DNA of 64,000 bases, from contig DASVPR010000040.1 in NCBI GenBank assembly GCA_036389485.1, positions 62,001 through 126,000 on the forward strand. Reading direction: 5' to 3'. The notes beneath the pieces were generated by a model, which did not search any database, had not been told where the DNA came from, and worked only from the letters and a program-made list of their open reading frames with translations. The number at the start of each line of letters is the position of its first letter. Position 1 is the first letter of the stretch. Positions 26,809 to 35,010 of this stretch are shown piece by piece. The translations under genes and the position numbers were made by a program. The stretch is from CADCVT01 sp036389485 (GTDB taxonomy: Bacteria; Actinomycetota; Thermoleophilia; Solirubrobacterales; Solirubrobacteraceae).

Positions 26809-27450
26809 TCAAGGAAGCGCGATGGTCACGGTCGCGGCCTCTGCGGCAACCGAGAGCTCATCCAGCCCGACGCCTTCCCACAGTGCGACCGTCTCATCGA
26901 ACACGACGTGTAGTTCGTCGACCGCGACCCTGTCCTCGAACAGCATAAGGGCGTACGCCTTGTCGTACTGGCGCGAGCGCCAGAAGAGACCGTCCGGCGC
27001 TTCGGGCAGATCATGGAATCGTTCAGCCCACTGTGCCGTGATTGGATACTCCGCCGGACCGCATTCGACGAGCGCTCTGCCGTCGAGCATCAATGCTTTG
27101 TGGGCCCAGCCCGTGAGATCGAACAACCGGAGATCGCGCATCGGAATCAGTACCGAGCGGAGCTTCCCGTATAGCGACGCCCGCGGGATCGTCCAGGTTC
27201 CGCCCCCCGGTGGTGGGACATCGTGGAACACTGTTTCTCCGAGAGCACCATCGATGCGGTTGGACCCGTACATCGTTGGGATTGGCGTTGGGGCCCCGCA
27301 GTAGATCGGGCGGAAGCGTGCGCTCTGATCGCTCGGGTTGAAGGAGTTCGGGAGATGCGCGGCGTCGCAGACGCGCGTTATAGGCCGCATCGCGGCCCAC
27401 GTATAGAACTTGCCAGCGATCGGACCGCCGGCCGGCGGTGGAAGCGCCAT
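26809..27450 (-). CDS. RES-domain toxin (predicted NAD+-degrading)
   Basis: A 213-residue RES-family protein. The family is named after its conserved Arg, Glu and Ser; here candidates are Arg45/Arg47 (ARFRPIY), Glu72 (GALGETVFHDV) and Ser159 (DGLFWRSRQYD), with YGS before the Glu. Typical strands ASLYGKLRSVL and DLRLFDLTG are present, and the length is normal. Known RES toxins (MbcT, Res) deplete NAD+ and are neutralised by an adjacent Xre/MbcA-type antitoxin. The gene starts immediately after the stop of such a partner (stop 27451-27453, ATG 27448-27450), so the pair is co-translated. It appears intact. Confidence 0.8.
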   Translation of the reverse strand: MALPPPAGGPIAGKFYTWAAMRPITRVCDAAHLPNSFNPSDQSARFRPIYCGAPTPIPTMYGSNRIDGALGETVFHDVPPPGGGTWTIPRASLYGKLRSVLIPMRDLRLFDLTGWAHKALMLDGRALVECGPAEYPITAQWAERFHDLPEAPDGLFWRSRQYDKAYALMLFEDRVAVDELHVVFDETVALWEGVGLDELSVAAEAATVTIALP

Positions 27451-28182
27451 CTACGTTGGAAAGTCGAACGTCCGCTGGGCTGCAAATGCCACACGCTCTG
27501 GTGCATCGTCCAGCGCATCGACTGGGGCTCCTCGAAGCCACTGGTTCGGCGTCGCGAACCACAGCGCTAACTCCCAGTCAGAAGCTCCATGTTCCCGGAA
27601 CTGCTCGATCACCTGACGAATCACCGGCCGCGGCTCCGCGCCGACGAATTGAAAGTCAGGGCAAAGAAGCTGGTCGCCCCACTCGATGACGAAAGCGTCG
27701 CCTCTTTCGACCCAGCGCTCTATCGCGGGCGACACTGGAGCTTCCTGATGCTCAGCCGCGAACCGTCGGCGTAACGCCGCGTTGCGCTGCCGCTGCACTT
27801 GCGTCACAGGCGGCGCCGCTTCTTGCCACCTTGCGTACACGCTGTCCCACTCGAATCGTGCGAGGCGCGTGCGTTCGGAGAGTTCGGCCGCCAACTCCGC
27901 GTTGCGGAGCCGCGGCTCGTAGAGAGTGCGGATTAGCCATGCGCCGGCCAGGAATCCAATCGCGAGCCCGAGTACGCCGACCAAAACGCCGACCCAGCCG
28001 GGGGGCGACTCCTCGGCGATTGTGAGGACATAGCCAACCCCGATGAAGACTGCTGCGATCGCTGTGGTCGCGAGCAGAGACACTACGAATTGATCCGAGC
28101 TGCTCGGGGGTCTTGCAAGCCATCGCCGCAGGGGTCCGCGTCGACTCTCGCTCGGATGACGATCGTTAGGTCGCTCCCTCAC
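27451..28182 (-). CDS. Membrane-anchored protein with MbcA/Xre-type antitoxin C-terminal domain
   Basis: A 243-residue protein. Residues 1-30 are basic and hydrophilic; two TM helices follow (about 32-55 and 63-85). A charged helical stretch (~88-150) comes next, and the C-terminal domain (~170-240) reads LCPDFQF, PVIRQVIEQF, SDWELALWFATPNQWLRG, PVDALDDAPERVAFAA. The last block is the hallmark of the toxin-binding domain of RES-type antitoxins. The usual N-terminal Xre helix-turn-helix is absent and replaced by the membrane anchor. GTG start with TACGAT 9 nt upstream. It would tether the RES protein to the inner membrane face. Confidence 0.75.
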   Translation of the reverse strand: MRERPNDRHPSESRRGPLRRWLARPPSSSDQFVVSLLATTAIAAVFIGVGYVLTIAEESPPGWVGVLVGVLGLAIGFLAGAWLIRTLYEPRLRNAELAAELSERTRLARFEWDSVYARWQEAAPPVTQVQRQRNAALRRRFAAEHQEAPVSPAIERWVERGDAFVIEWGDQLLCPDFQFVGAEPRPVIRQVIEQFREHGASDWELALWFATPNQWLRGAPVDALDDAPERVAFAAQRTFDFPT

Positions 28183-28407
28183 GCGCTAGGCATCGTAACC
28201 CCGCTCTGCAACCGCCGGACCCTGGCCGTCGACGACATCTCGCGAACGTCAGGCGGCCAGACACACAGTCATGCTCGAGACGGTGAAGACCCGTCGGCGG
28301 GCGAGCCTACGGACCGATAGCAGCGGCTCTCGCTTCGAGGACTAGCGCAAAGTGAATCATCGCCACGCCACGGCAACCGTCACGGCTCTAGCGCCCGGGG
28401 ATGCGCG

Positions 28408-29556
28408 TCACAACCCGCGGGTCTCGTGCAGCACGCGCGCCGCACCGATGAGCACGTCCGCCGGCTGCGGCGGCGTACGGCGGTACTCGGCGTAGACATG
28501 CGAGTAGGTCTTCAGCGTCTCCGTCGGCGCGTGGCCGAGCTGCGCGGCGAGGTCGACGATCGATACGTCGTGCTCGCGGATGCGAAGCGATGCGAATGAG
28601 TGGCGGAGGTCGTACGGCCGAGGCCGGCCGAGGTCGAGCGCGTGCGTGACCGCGTGGAAGTGGCGCTTGCGCCAGTTGTTCCAGTCGTAGGGATGCCAGA
28701 GCGCATCGTCTTCACGGCCGAACAGGAACCGACGATCGGCAGGGAGATGCTCGAGCCAGACAGCGAGGTCCTCGGCGAGGGCGTCGAGCAGGTCGACGGT
28801 GCGGTAGACGCGGCCGGTCTTCTGGAGCTTGAGCTTGCCGTAGGCGACGGCCTGCTCGACGAGCATCGTCTCGTCGCCGATGTGGCAGCGCTCGAGCGCG
28901 AGCATCTCGCCGGGGCGCACGCCGCTGTAGGCCAGGACGCTGACCATCGTCGCGCTCCGCAGGTCGCCGGCGCCCAGCATCGCTGCCCGGATGCGCTCGA
29001 CAGCGTCCGGTGAGATGACGCGAATCGCCCGTGCGCGGCCCTGCCGCGGCTTCCGCACCACCGCTACCGGATTCGTCACGGCCTCGCCCCACTCGATCGC
29101 GACGGTGAACATCGCCTGGAGGAGCACCATCGCCATACGCACGCTCTCCTTGCCGATGCCCTCACCGAGCAACTCGCCGCGCCACGCCGCGACCATGCGC
29201 GGGCGGACGTCGGCCAGGGCGACCTCGCCGAACCGCGGGCCGACGAGGCGCCGCCAGAGACGGTCGTAGCCGACGCGCGTCGCCTCCGCCAGGCGTGTCT
29301 CGGCATCGGCACGCCACACCGGCCAGAAGCCGGCGACGGTCAACGCGTTCTGCGGGTCGGGCAGCTTTCCGCGGCTCAGGTCGAGCGTCAGGCGCGCGCG
29401 CTCGAGCTCCGCCTCCTCCAGCGACGAACACGTCAGCCGCTTGCGCTCACCCAGCGCGTTGATGTAGCGGACGGTCGGGACCTCCGAGACGCTGCCGTCG
29501 GCGCGCATGCGGCGGCGGATCTCCACGCGCGGCGCCCGCGACGAGACGCGTCTCAT
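28408..29556 (-). CDS. int: Tyrosine-type site-specific integrase
   Basis: A 382-residue phage-type integrase. An N-terminal arm-binding region precedes a SAM-like core-binding domain (WRADAETRLAEATRVGYDRL...). In the catalytic domain I see Arg214 (YSGVRPGEML), Arg318/His319 (YDLRHSFAS, Tyr in place of the first His), His342 (QLGHAPTETL) and the nucleophile Tyr351 (KTYSHVYAEY). I chose the ATG at 29556 because it overlaps the stop of the excisionase-like gene (ATGA); an in-frame ATG at 29577 lies inside that gene. It sits directly inside the right attachment site, as expected for an element that inserted into the tRNA-Thr 3' end. Confidence 0.92.
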   Translation of the reverse strand: MRRVSSRAPRVEIRRRMRADGSVSEVPTVRYINALGERKRLTCSSLEEAELERARLTLDLSRGKLPDPQNALTVAGFWPVWRADAETRLAEATRVGYDRLWRRLVGPRFGEVALADVRPRMVAAWRGELLGEGIGKESVRMAMVLLQAMFTVAIEWGEAVTNPVAVVRKPRQGRARAIRVISPDAVERIRAAMLGAGDLRSATMVSVLAYSGVRPGEMLALERCHIGDETMLVEQAVAYGKLKLQKTGRVYRTVDLLDALAEDLAVWLEHLPADRRFLFGREDDALWHPYDWNNWRKRHFHAVTHALDLGRPRPYDLRHSFASLRIREHDVSIVDLAAQLGHAPTETLKTYSHVYAEYRRTPPQPADVLIGAARVLHETRGL

Positions 29557-29776
29557 GACGGCTCCTCGTAGAGCCACCGGGCGAGGTCCTCGCGGTGGAT
29601 GCGCCAGCAGCCGCGTTCGGCCGTCGTGCCGCGGACGCGCGCCGCGCGCAGCACGCCGGCGTCGATCGCCCGCGGACGGTGCGCTCGCAGACCTGCAGCT
29701 GCTCGGCTGCCTCGGCGATGGTCAGGAACGCCGGGCCGTGGTCGGGGTCGTCGAACGGGAGGGGCAGCTGGGTCAT
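29553..29776 (-). pseudogene. Excisionase-like MerR/HTH_17 protein with a one-base deletion
   Basis: Start ATG at 29776 with AGGAG upstream: MTQLPLPFDDPD...FLTIAEAAEQLQVCERTVR, a typical excisionase helix-turn-helix. The second half (AIDAGVLRAARV...GCWRIHREDLARWLYEE) is in another frame. CGCGGGCG at ~29668 needs one more C to read VRRAIDAG continuously, giving 74 residues. It overlaps the integrase start as ATGA, so int and xis would have been one coupled unit. As written, the product is truncated or aberrant. Confidence 0.7.
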
Positions 29777-29878
29777 CGGAGGCTCCTGGTCGGGTCCTCC
29801 GATACGTCGCGCGACGCGCAACAGCCCCGCCCTCAGCCGACGCGCGGGGTCCTCGCGGGACGCCGATGAACTTCGTCG

Positions 29879-29900
29879 CGGGACCCCATCGGGACCCCAT
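29879..29900. repeat. Integrase arm-type repeats at the right end
   Basis: Two abutting 11-mers CGGGACCCCAT (29879-29889 and 29890-29900), about 65 nt inside the tRNA end. They match GGGACCCCAC/GAGACCCCAT at 14639-14658. Confidence 0.6.
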
Positions 29901-29962
29901 TCGGATCTTGCGGCTGGTGAGGCGAAGTCCGGACTTGCGAGCGGTGCAGGGACTTCGCGACA

Positions 29963-30035
29963 AGCCGACGCCCGGACTCGAACCGGGGACCCCTTCATTA
30001 CGAGTGAAGTGCTCTACCAGCTGAGCTACGTCGGC
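29963..30035 (-). tRNA. tRNA-Thr (anticodon CGU), integration target
   Basis: Reading the minus strand: acceptor GCCGACG/CGTCGGC, TA, D-arm GCTC-AGCTGGTA-GAGC, anticodon stem CTTCA/TGAAG with loop CTCGTAA (anticodon CGT), variable GGGTC, T-arm CCCGG-TTCGAGT-CCGGG, discriminator T, no encoded CCA. All stems pair perfectly, so the gene looks functional. The 3' half (29967-30004) is the attachment site shared with 14.49 and 10.51 kb. Confidence 0.93.
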
Positions 30036-30096
30036 GGGGCCGGGCAATCGTAGCGACCGCAAGAACGCGCGCCGAGCGACGTTTGCGCATTCGACC

Positions 30097-32982
30097 ATGA
30101 CGTCGAGAATCCGCATCGCGGCCCTTCCGGCCGCCGCCATCATCCTGGCCCTCGGCGCCTCGAGCGCCCTTGCCGCTGCTCCGAGCCTTCCGCCCGTCGA
30201 GCGCACCCTGACCACCGCGACCAAGGGCGGCTCCGCGCGCACGACGTACCGCGCGCCGATGTCCGGCTTCGTCACCGTGCGCCTGCACGCGCGCAGGGGC
30301 GACTGGGACCTCGTCCTCGCCGACGCCGCCTCGAAGCGCAGGCTGGCGAGCTCCGCCGGCTTCGGCGCGAGCGAGGTCGCGCAGACCTGGGTGCAGGCCG
30401 GGCAGCGCATCGCCGTCAGGGGCGTCCGCAACCGCGGCGCCAAGCGTGCCCGCGTCTCGATCCGCTTCCTCGACGTCGCGCCCCCGAAGAGCGGCGCCGC
30501 GTCGCTCGTGCGGGTCGCGAACCCCACCAAACTCCTGCTCGAGACGCTCGAGCACGAGGGCTTCGACGTCACCCACAACGTGCGCAAGGGCCGCGCCGAC
30601 GTGCTCGTCCCCGACCAGAGCCACATGAGCCTCCTCACGAGGCTCGGCGCCAAGTTCGAGGTCATCGAGCGCGACATGGGCGCGTACTTCCGCCGCGCCC
30701 GGCTCGCCGACCGCGCGTACGCGGAGCGCGTCGCGAAGTCGCCGCTGCCGTCCGGCCGCACCGGCTACCGGCAGTACGCCGACTACCAGGCCGAGCTGAA
30801 GCAGCTCGTCGCCGACCACCCCTCGGTCGTCCGGCCCGTCGTCATCGGCGAGTCGTTCCAGGGCCGTGAGATCCAGGGCGTCGAGATCTCCGACGACGTC
30901 AACCGCGAGGACGACGGCAAGCCCGTCTTCTTCCTCATGGGCGTCCACCACGCCCGCGAGTGGCCTTCCGGCGAGATCGCGATGGAGTTCGCGTACCTGC
31001 TCGCCAACGGCCACGGCGCCGACCCCGAGATCAGCCGCCTGCTCGACAAGCAGCGCGTCGTGATCGTGCCGCTGATCAACCCCGACGGCTTCGTGGCGAG
31101 CCGCGCCGCGGCCGAGGACGGGATGTTCCCCGACCCCGCGGACACGACCGGCATCCCGAACGCGGACACGGTCGAGGGCGTCGCGGTGCCGTTCGGCGGC
31201 AACCTCGCGTACCGCCGCAAGAACTGCAACGGCCCGGTCTCGAGCTTCGAGGGCGAGAAGGACTACCCCTGCTACTACCAGTGGGGCGTCGACCCGAACC
31301 GCAACTACGGCGAGGGCTGGGGCGGCCCGGGCGCGAGCCCTGACCCGAACACCCAGGTCTACCGCGGCGCCGGCCAGTGGTCGGAGCCCGAGACGCAGGC
31401 CGTCCACCAGTACTCGCAGACGCACGCGGTCACGAACCTGATCTCGCTGCACACGGTCGCCGCGCTCGTGCTGCGTCCGCCCGGCATCCACACCAAGGGC
31501 CGCATCCCCGACGAGCACCGCATGCGCGCGCTCGGCAAGCAGATGGCGGACGCGACCGGCTACACGAACCAGTTCGGCTTCCAGCTCTACGACACGTCGG
31601 GCACGACGGAGGACTGGAACTACGCCGCGGCCGGCACGTTCGGCTACACGATCGAGATCGGCCCGCTCAACGGCCCCTTCCACGGCCCGTACGAGGAGGG
31701 CGTCGTCAACGAGTGGGAGGGCTCGGGCGCCGGCGGCATGAAGGAGGCGCTGCTGGTCAACGCCCGCTCGGCCGCGACCGACGAGGACCACTCGGTCCTC
31801 ACCGGCGAGGCCGCCCCGGGCACGGTGCTGCGCCTCAAAAAGGAGTTCGACACCGAGAGCGCCGACGTGTGCGTGTTCGCGCAGGGCTACGTCCGCGCGG
31901 GCACGGTGCCGCCGCTCGACTGCATCGGCGCCGCCGGCAAGCGGATCGCCGCCGACGGGCTCGACTACACGACCGTCGTCCCGTCGAACGGCCGCTTCGA
32001 GTGGCACGTGACGCCGTCGACCCGGCCGTTCGTGGGCGGGAAGTACATCGAGGGCGACATCACGGACCGCACCGAGACGTTCGAGGGCCCGGGCGTCCCG
32101 AAGCCGCAGGCGGCCCGCGAGCGGCGTGAGTTCGTCGTCCGCGCCGAGGACGGCACGACCGACATGGACCTCCACCTCGACGTGAAGGGCGAGGACTACA
32201 ACCTGTACCTGAAGCACGTCGAGCCGGACGGCTCGGAGAAGCCGATCGGCGAGGGCCAGCTCATCGACGGCGTCCTCGTGTGGACCGCCCCGGGCACCGG
32301 CGTCAACTACCCGACGATGAACGAGCACATCATCGTCGAGAACCCGCCGCCGGGCCGCTACATCGCGGAGGTCGAGTCGCGCGCCGGCGTGAAGAACGAC
32401 TGGACGCTGACCGTCGACCTCAAGGGCCAGAAGGACGGCCACGCGGTGTCGACCGGCCAGACCGAGGCCTACACGCTGACGTGCGAGACGCGCGAGGGCA
32501 CGGTCCTCGGCAGCAGCGAGGTCGTCGTCAACCGCGGCGAGCGCAAGCCGCTCGACCTGCCCGACGGCTGCGGCGGCGCGCCGCCGGCCACCGCCGACGA
32601 CGCGCAGCCGCCGCTGTCGAACGCGCCGTCGCCGCCGGCCCCGTCGGCGCGGGCGACGAAGGCCAAGCCGCGCGCCGTGCGCGTGAGCGTCAAGCCGCGC
32701 CGCGACCGGCGCCGGCCGTACCGGTTCACGGTGACCGGCCGGGTCGTCCCGCCGAACGGGCTCAGCGCCGCGAGCGCGTGCGCCGGCGGCCGTGCGGCCG
32801 TCACGCTGAAGGCCGGCAAGCGGAACGTCGCGCGCCGCGTCGTCAAGCTGCGCGGCTGCTCGTTCAAGGTCCGGGTCACGTCGCGCAAGCGGGCGCGCAA
32901 GCTGCGCGTCGGCGTGCGGTTCCTGGGCAGCGACGGGCTCGAGGCCGCGAGCGCGCGGCAGCTCACGGTTCGCGCGGGCTAG
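30097..32982 (+). CDS. Secreted M14 zinc carboxypeptidase with long C-terminal extension
   Basis: 961 residues. Signal peptide to ~residue 27 (ASSALAAAP). An N-terminal ~200-residue region is followed by the M14 domain (~220-560): zinc ligands His285 and Glu288 (HHAREW), His452 (ISLHT) and catalytic Glu520 (TIEIG), with NPDG, GVDPNRNYG and YDTSGTTEDWNY as in the carboxypeptidase A family. The C-terminal ~400 residues include a PPC-like beta domain (~650-800) and a basic beta tail. It acts outside the cell on peptides. It is paralogous to 56831-59416. It stands alone downstream of the tRNA and ends in a strong terminator. Confidence 0.9.
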   Translation: MTSRIRIAALPAAAIILALGASSALAAAPSLPPVERTLTTATKGGSARTTYRAPMSGFVTVRLHARRGDWDLVLADAASKRRLASSAGFGASEVAQTWVQAGQRIAVRGVRNRGAKRARVSIRFLDVAPPKSGAASLVRVANPTKLLLETLEHEGFDVTHNVRKGRADVLVPDQSHMSLLTRLGAKFEVIERDMGAYFRRARLADRAYAERVAKSPLPSGRTGYRQYADYQAELKQLVADHPSVVRPVVIGESFQGREIQGVEISDDVNREDDGKPVFFLMGVHHAREWPSGEIAMEFAYLLANGHGADPEISRLLDKQRVVIVPLINPDGFVASRAAAEDGMFPDPADTTGIPNADTVEGVAVPFGGNLAYRRKNCNGPVSSFEGEKDYPCYYQWGVDPNRNYGEGWGGPGASPDPNTQVYRGAGQWSEPETQAVHQYSQTHAVTNLISLHTVAALVLRPPGIHTKGRIPDEHRMRALGKQMADATGYTNQFGFQLYDTSGTTEDWNYAAAGTFGYTIEIGPLNGPFHGPYEEGVVNEWEGSGAGGMKEALLVNARSAATDEDHSVLTGEAAPGTVLRLKKEFDTESADVCVFAQGYVRAGTVPPLDCIGAAGKRIAADGLDYTTVVPSNGRFEWHVTPSTRPFVGGKYIEGDITDRTETFEGPGVPKPQAARERREFVVRAEDGTTDMDLHLDVKGEDYNLYLKHVEPDGSEKPIGEGQLIDGVLVWTAPGTGVNYPTMNEHIIVENPPPGRYIAEVESRAGVKNDWTLTVDLKGQKDGHAVSTGQTEAYTLTCETREGTVLGSSEVVVNRGERKPLDLPDGCGGAPPATADDAQPPLSNAPSPPAPSARATKAKPRAVRVSVKPRRDRRRPYRFTVTGRVVPPNGLSAASACAGGRAAVTLKAGKRNVARRVVKLRGCSFKVRVTSRKRARKLRVGVRFLGSDGLEAASARQLTVRAG

Positions 32983-32994
32983 GGGAACGGAGTG

Positions 32995-33035
32995 AGTGGG
33001 CGCGCCGCCTGTGGCGCGCCCACTACACCTTTTTT
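32995..33035 (+). terminator. Rho-independent terminator of the M14 gene
   Basis: AGTGGGCGCGCC / GGCGCGCCCACT, a perfect 12-bp stem with a 6-nt loop, followed by ACACC and a run of six T (33030-33035). It is the clearest intrinsic terminator in the window. Confidence 0.88.
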
Positions 33036-33095
33036 ACGGCACTCGACGCAGCGGGGCGCGCAGCGGTAGCTTCCAGCGCCGAGGGGAACGCTTTC

Positions 33096-33764
33096 GTGCC
33101 CATTTTCGAGTGCTCGCGCTGCAACGACCTGACCTACTCGTCGGCCAGGGAGAACGCGGCGCCCTGCCCGGCCTGCGGCGCCGCGCGGAAGCGGCTCGTG
33201 CACGACGCAGCGTCGTTCGCCGAGGCCAAGCAGGTCCCGCGCGCGACGTCCCGCGGCGACCACTCGATCGCGGTCTTCGACGACTTCGCGCAGGTGGTCG
33301 GAGTCGCCTCGCAGTTCGTCGACGAGGCGGTGGTCGCCGGCGGCTTCGTCGTGGCGGCGGTCCCCCAGGAGCTCGAGGGCCTGATCCGCACGCGCCTGCG
33401 CGCCGACCCGGACGCGATCGCCTGGGAGCCGCCGGGCGACACCTACGGCCGCTCGTTCGAGCCCCACCCGGTCATCGAGCACTTCCGCGGCATCGCCGCC
33501 GCCGAGGACCGCCCGCTCTTCGTCCTCGGCTGCCCGGACGAGCCGATCCAGGGCTTCACGTCGCACGCCGGATGGCTCGAGTACGAGCGCCTCGCGCAGG
33601 AGACCGCGGTCGAGGACGGGATCACCGTGCTGTGCATGTACGACACGCGCCTGCACGACGAGGCGATGCTCCGCGTCGGCCTCGTGACCCATGGCCTCAC
33701 CGTGAAGGGCGACCGGTTCTGCCGCAACGCGGCGTTCGAGTACCAGCCGCCGGCGGCGGGCTAA
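33096..33764 (+). CDS. MEDS/DcmR-like sensory protein with zinc ribbon
   Basis: A 222-residue protein. The N-terminal ribbon is IFECSRCNDLTYSS...APCPACGA (two CxxC). The remainder resembles the MEDS (methanogen/methylotroph DcmR sensory) domain: SIAVFDDFAQVVGVASQFVDEAVVAGGFVVAAVP, then GDTYGRSFEPHPVIEHFRGIA and ITVLCMYDTRLHD. Such domains are found next to histidine kinases and regulators; the ligand is unknown. The GTG at 33096 follows GAGGGG by about 9 nt, and TAGCTT at 33066 is a plausible -10. Its stop overlaps the stop of the convergent repeat protein. Confidence 0.65.
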   Translation: MPIFECSRCNDLTYSSARENAAPCPACGAARKRLVHDAASFAEAKQVPRATSRGDHSIAVFDDFAQVVGVASQFVDEAVVAGGFVVAAVPQELEGLIRTRLRADPDAIAWEPPGDTYGRSFEPHPVIEHFRGIAAAEDRPLFVLGCPDEPIQGFTSHAGWLEYERLAQETAVEDGITVLCMYDTRLHDEAMLRVGLVTHGLTVKGDRFCRNAAFEYQPPAAG

Positions 33765-34102
33765 CCGCCGTCCTCGCCCAGCAGCACGAACCGCACGTAG
33801 GACTCGCAGATCTCGTCGGGCTGGCGCAGCATCCAGATCTCCTCGCGCGGGAGCGGGTCCCGCTTCTCGAGCACGTGCCTCACGAAGCTCTCGCGCAGGG
33901 CGCGCGGGCGGCGGAGCATCCAGACGCGCTGGCGCATCGCCTCGTCCTCGCGGCCGTGGACCTCTTCGACGAACGACCGGCGCACCGCGCGCGGCTGGCG
34001 GAGCATCCACTTCGCCTCGCGGTCGGGCGCGAGCGGCGCCGCGGCGCGGGCGACCGTGTCGGGCGCGAGCAGCAGCTGGCGTTCGGTGGCCGGGGAGGGC
34101 AT
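33761..34102 (-). CDS. Small protein with three WMLRQP-SFV repeats
   Basis: A 113-residue protein made mostly of three tandem ~27-residue repeats: KWMLRQPRAVRRSFVEEV, VWMLRRPRALRESFVRHVL and IWMLRQPDEICESYVRFVL, separated by charged spacers. No signal peptide or TM segment. I do not recognise a family; the amphipathic units could form a helical array or bind a repeated partner. It converges on the MEDS-like gene with overlapping stops (TAG/TAA share three bases) and is divergent from the PHP gene. Confidence 0.6.
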   Translation of the reverse strand: MPSPATERQLLLAPDTVARAAAPLAPDREAKWMLRQPRAVRRSFVEEVHGREDEAMRQRVWMLRRPRALRESFVRHVLEKRDPLPREEIWMLRQPDEICESYVRFVLLGEDGG

Positions 34103-34134
34103 GGGCGGCGCAACACGGTAGAACCCCGGGCCGC

Positions 34135-35010
34135 ATGAGCCCGCCCCCCACGTTCGACCTGCAGTCGCACTCGATCCACTCGGACGGCGCGCTGCCGGCG
34201 CACGAGGTCGTCGAGCGGGCGGCGGCGGCGGGCGTCGAGCTGCTCGCGCTGAGCGACCACGACACGGTCGACGGCGTCGACGAGGCGCTCGAGACGGGCG
34301 AGCGCGCCGGCGTGAAGGTCGTGCGCGCCGTCGAGATCTCCAGCGTGCAGGCCTCCTACGAGGACCTCCACATCCTCGGCTACGGGATCGACCACCGCGA
34401 CGAGCACCTGCGCGCGCAGCTGCAGCGCTTCCGCGGCGACCGGGAGACGCGCGCGGCGCGGATGCAGGCGGCGCTGGAGGAGCTCGGCTGGGCGATCGAC
34501 GAGAGCGTGCTCGACGCGCGGCGCGCGGCGGGCAAGCCGATCGGCCGGCCGCACCTGTCGCAGGCGGCGTTCGGGCACCCCGCGAACGCCGAGCGCATCG
34601 CGGCGGAGGGGTTCGCGACGTTCTCCGACCTGCTCGTCGCCTACCTCATCCCGGGGCGGCCGGCGTACCGCGCCCGCACGTTCCCGACCGTCGCGGAGGC
34701 GATCGACCTGATCCACGCGGCGGGCGGCGTCGCGGTGTGGGCGCACCCGTTCTGGGACATCGACGCCGACCCCGCGGTGGTGGAGACGATCGACCGCTTC
34801 GCCGAGCTCGGCATCGACGGGGTCGAGGTGTTCTACGTCGCGCACACGCGCGAGCAGACGCACCTGCTCGCCGACGAGTGCTCGCGCCGCGGCCTCCTGA
34901 TGACGGGCTCCGCGGACTTCCACGGGCCGGACCACGCGCACTTCTCGGCATTCCGCGCGTTCGAGCTGCACGGCCGCGAGCCGAAGCTCGGGCCGATCGC
35001 CGACGGCTAG
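34135..35010 (+). CDS. PHP-domain phosphoesterase (nucleoside 3',5'-bisphosphate phosphatase / RNase AM type)
   Basis: A 291-residue PHP protein of the YciV/TrpH group. Metal-binding motifs: LQSHSIHSDG (motif I), SDHDTVDG (II), VRAVEISS (III), GRPHLSQA, VAVWAHPF and SADFHGPDHAH (IV). Homologues remove the 3' phosphate from pAp-type nucleotides or trim RNA 5' ends. TAGAAC lies 10 nt upstream of the ATG and no Shine-Dalgarno is seen. It converges with the holB gene, overlapping it by 4 nt. Confidence 0.88.
   Translation: MSPPPTFDLQSHSIHSDGALPAHEVVERAAAAGVELLALSDHDTVDGVDEALETGERAGVKVVRAVEISSVQASYEDLHILGYGIDHRDEHLRAQLQRFRGDRETRAARMQAALEELGWAIDESVLDARRAAGKPIGRPHLSQAAFGHPANAERIAAEGFATFSDLLVAYLIPGRPAYRARTFPTVAEAIDLIHAAGGVAVWAHPFWDIDADPAVVETIDRFAELGIDGVEVFYVAHTREQTHLLADECSRRGLLMTGSADFHGPDHAHFSAFRAFELHGREPKLGPIADG

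Larger units (their letters stand above)
14492..30004. mobile_element. Integrative element at tRNA-Thr (int/xis at right end), with an older partial element to 10.51 kb
   Basis: The region is bounded by direct tRNA-Thr 3'-half copies at 14492-14529 and 29967-30004, with arm-type repeats on the inner side of each. The integrase gene lies directly inside the right end, as is usual for tRNA-targeting elements. Cargo has a different flavour from the flanks: unknown membrane proteins, an HExxH protein, a PHP-ABC ATPase, a RES toxin pair and several pseudogenes. A third core copy at 10510-10547 with the same arm geometry indicates tandem accretion. No conjugation, replication or phage structural genes are visible, so it is probably mobilised in trans or defective. 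Confidence 0.75.

Noticed and set aside
29998..32442. 814-codon minus-strand frame opposite the M14 gene
   Set aside because: Low-complexity Val/Arg/Ala shadow of a gene with clear catalytic motifs on the plus strand; it also runs through the tRNA.
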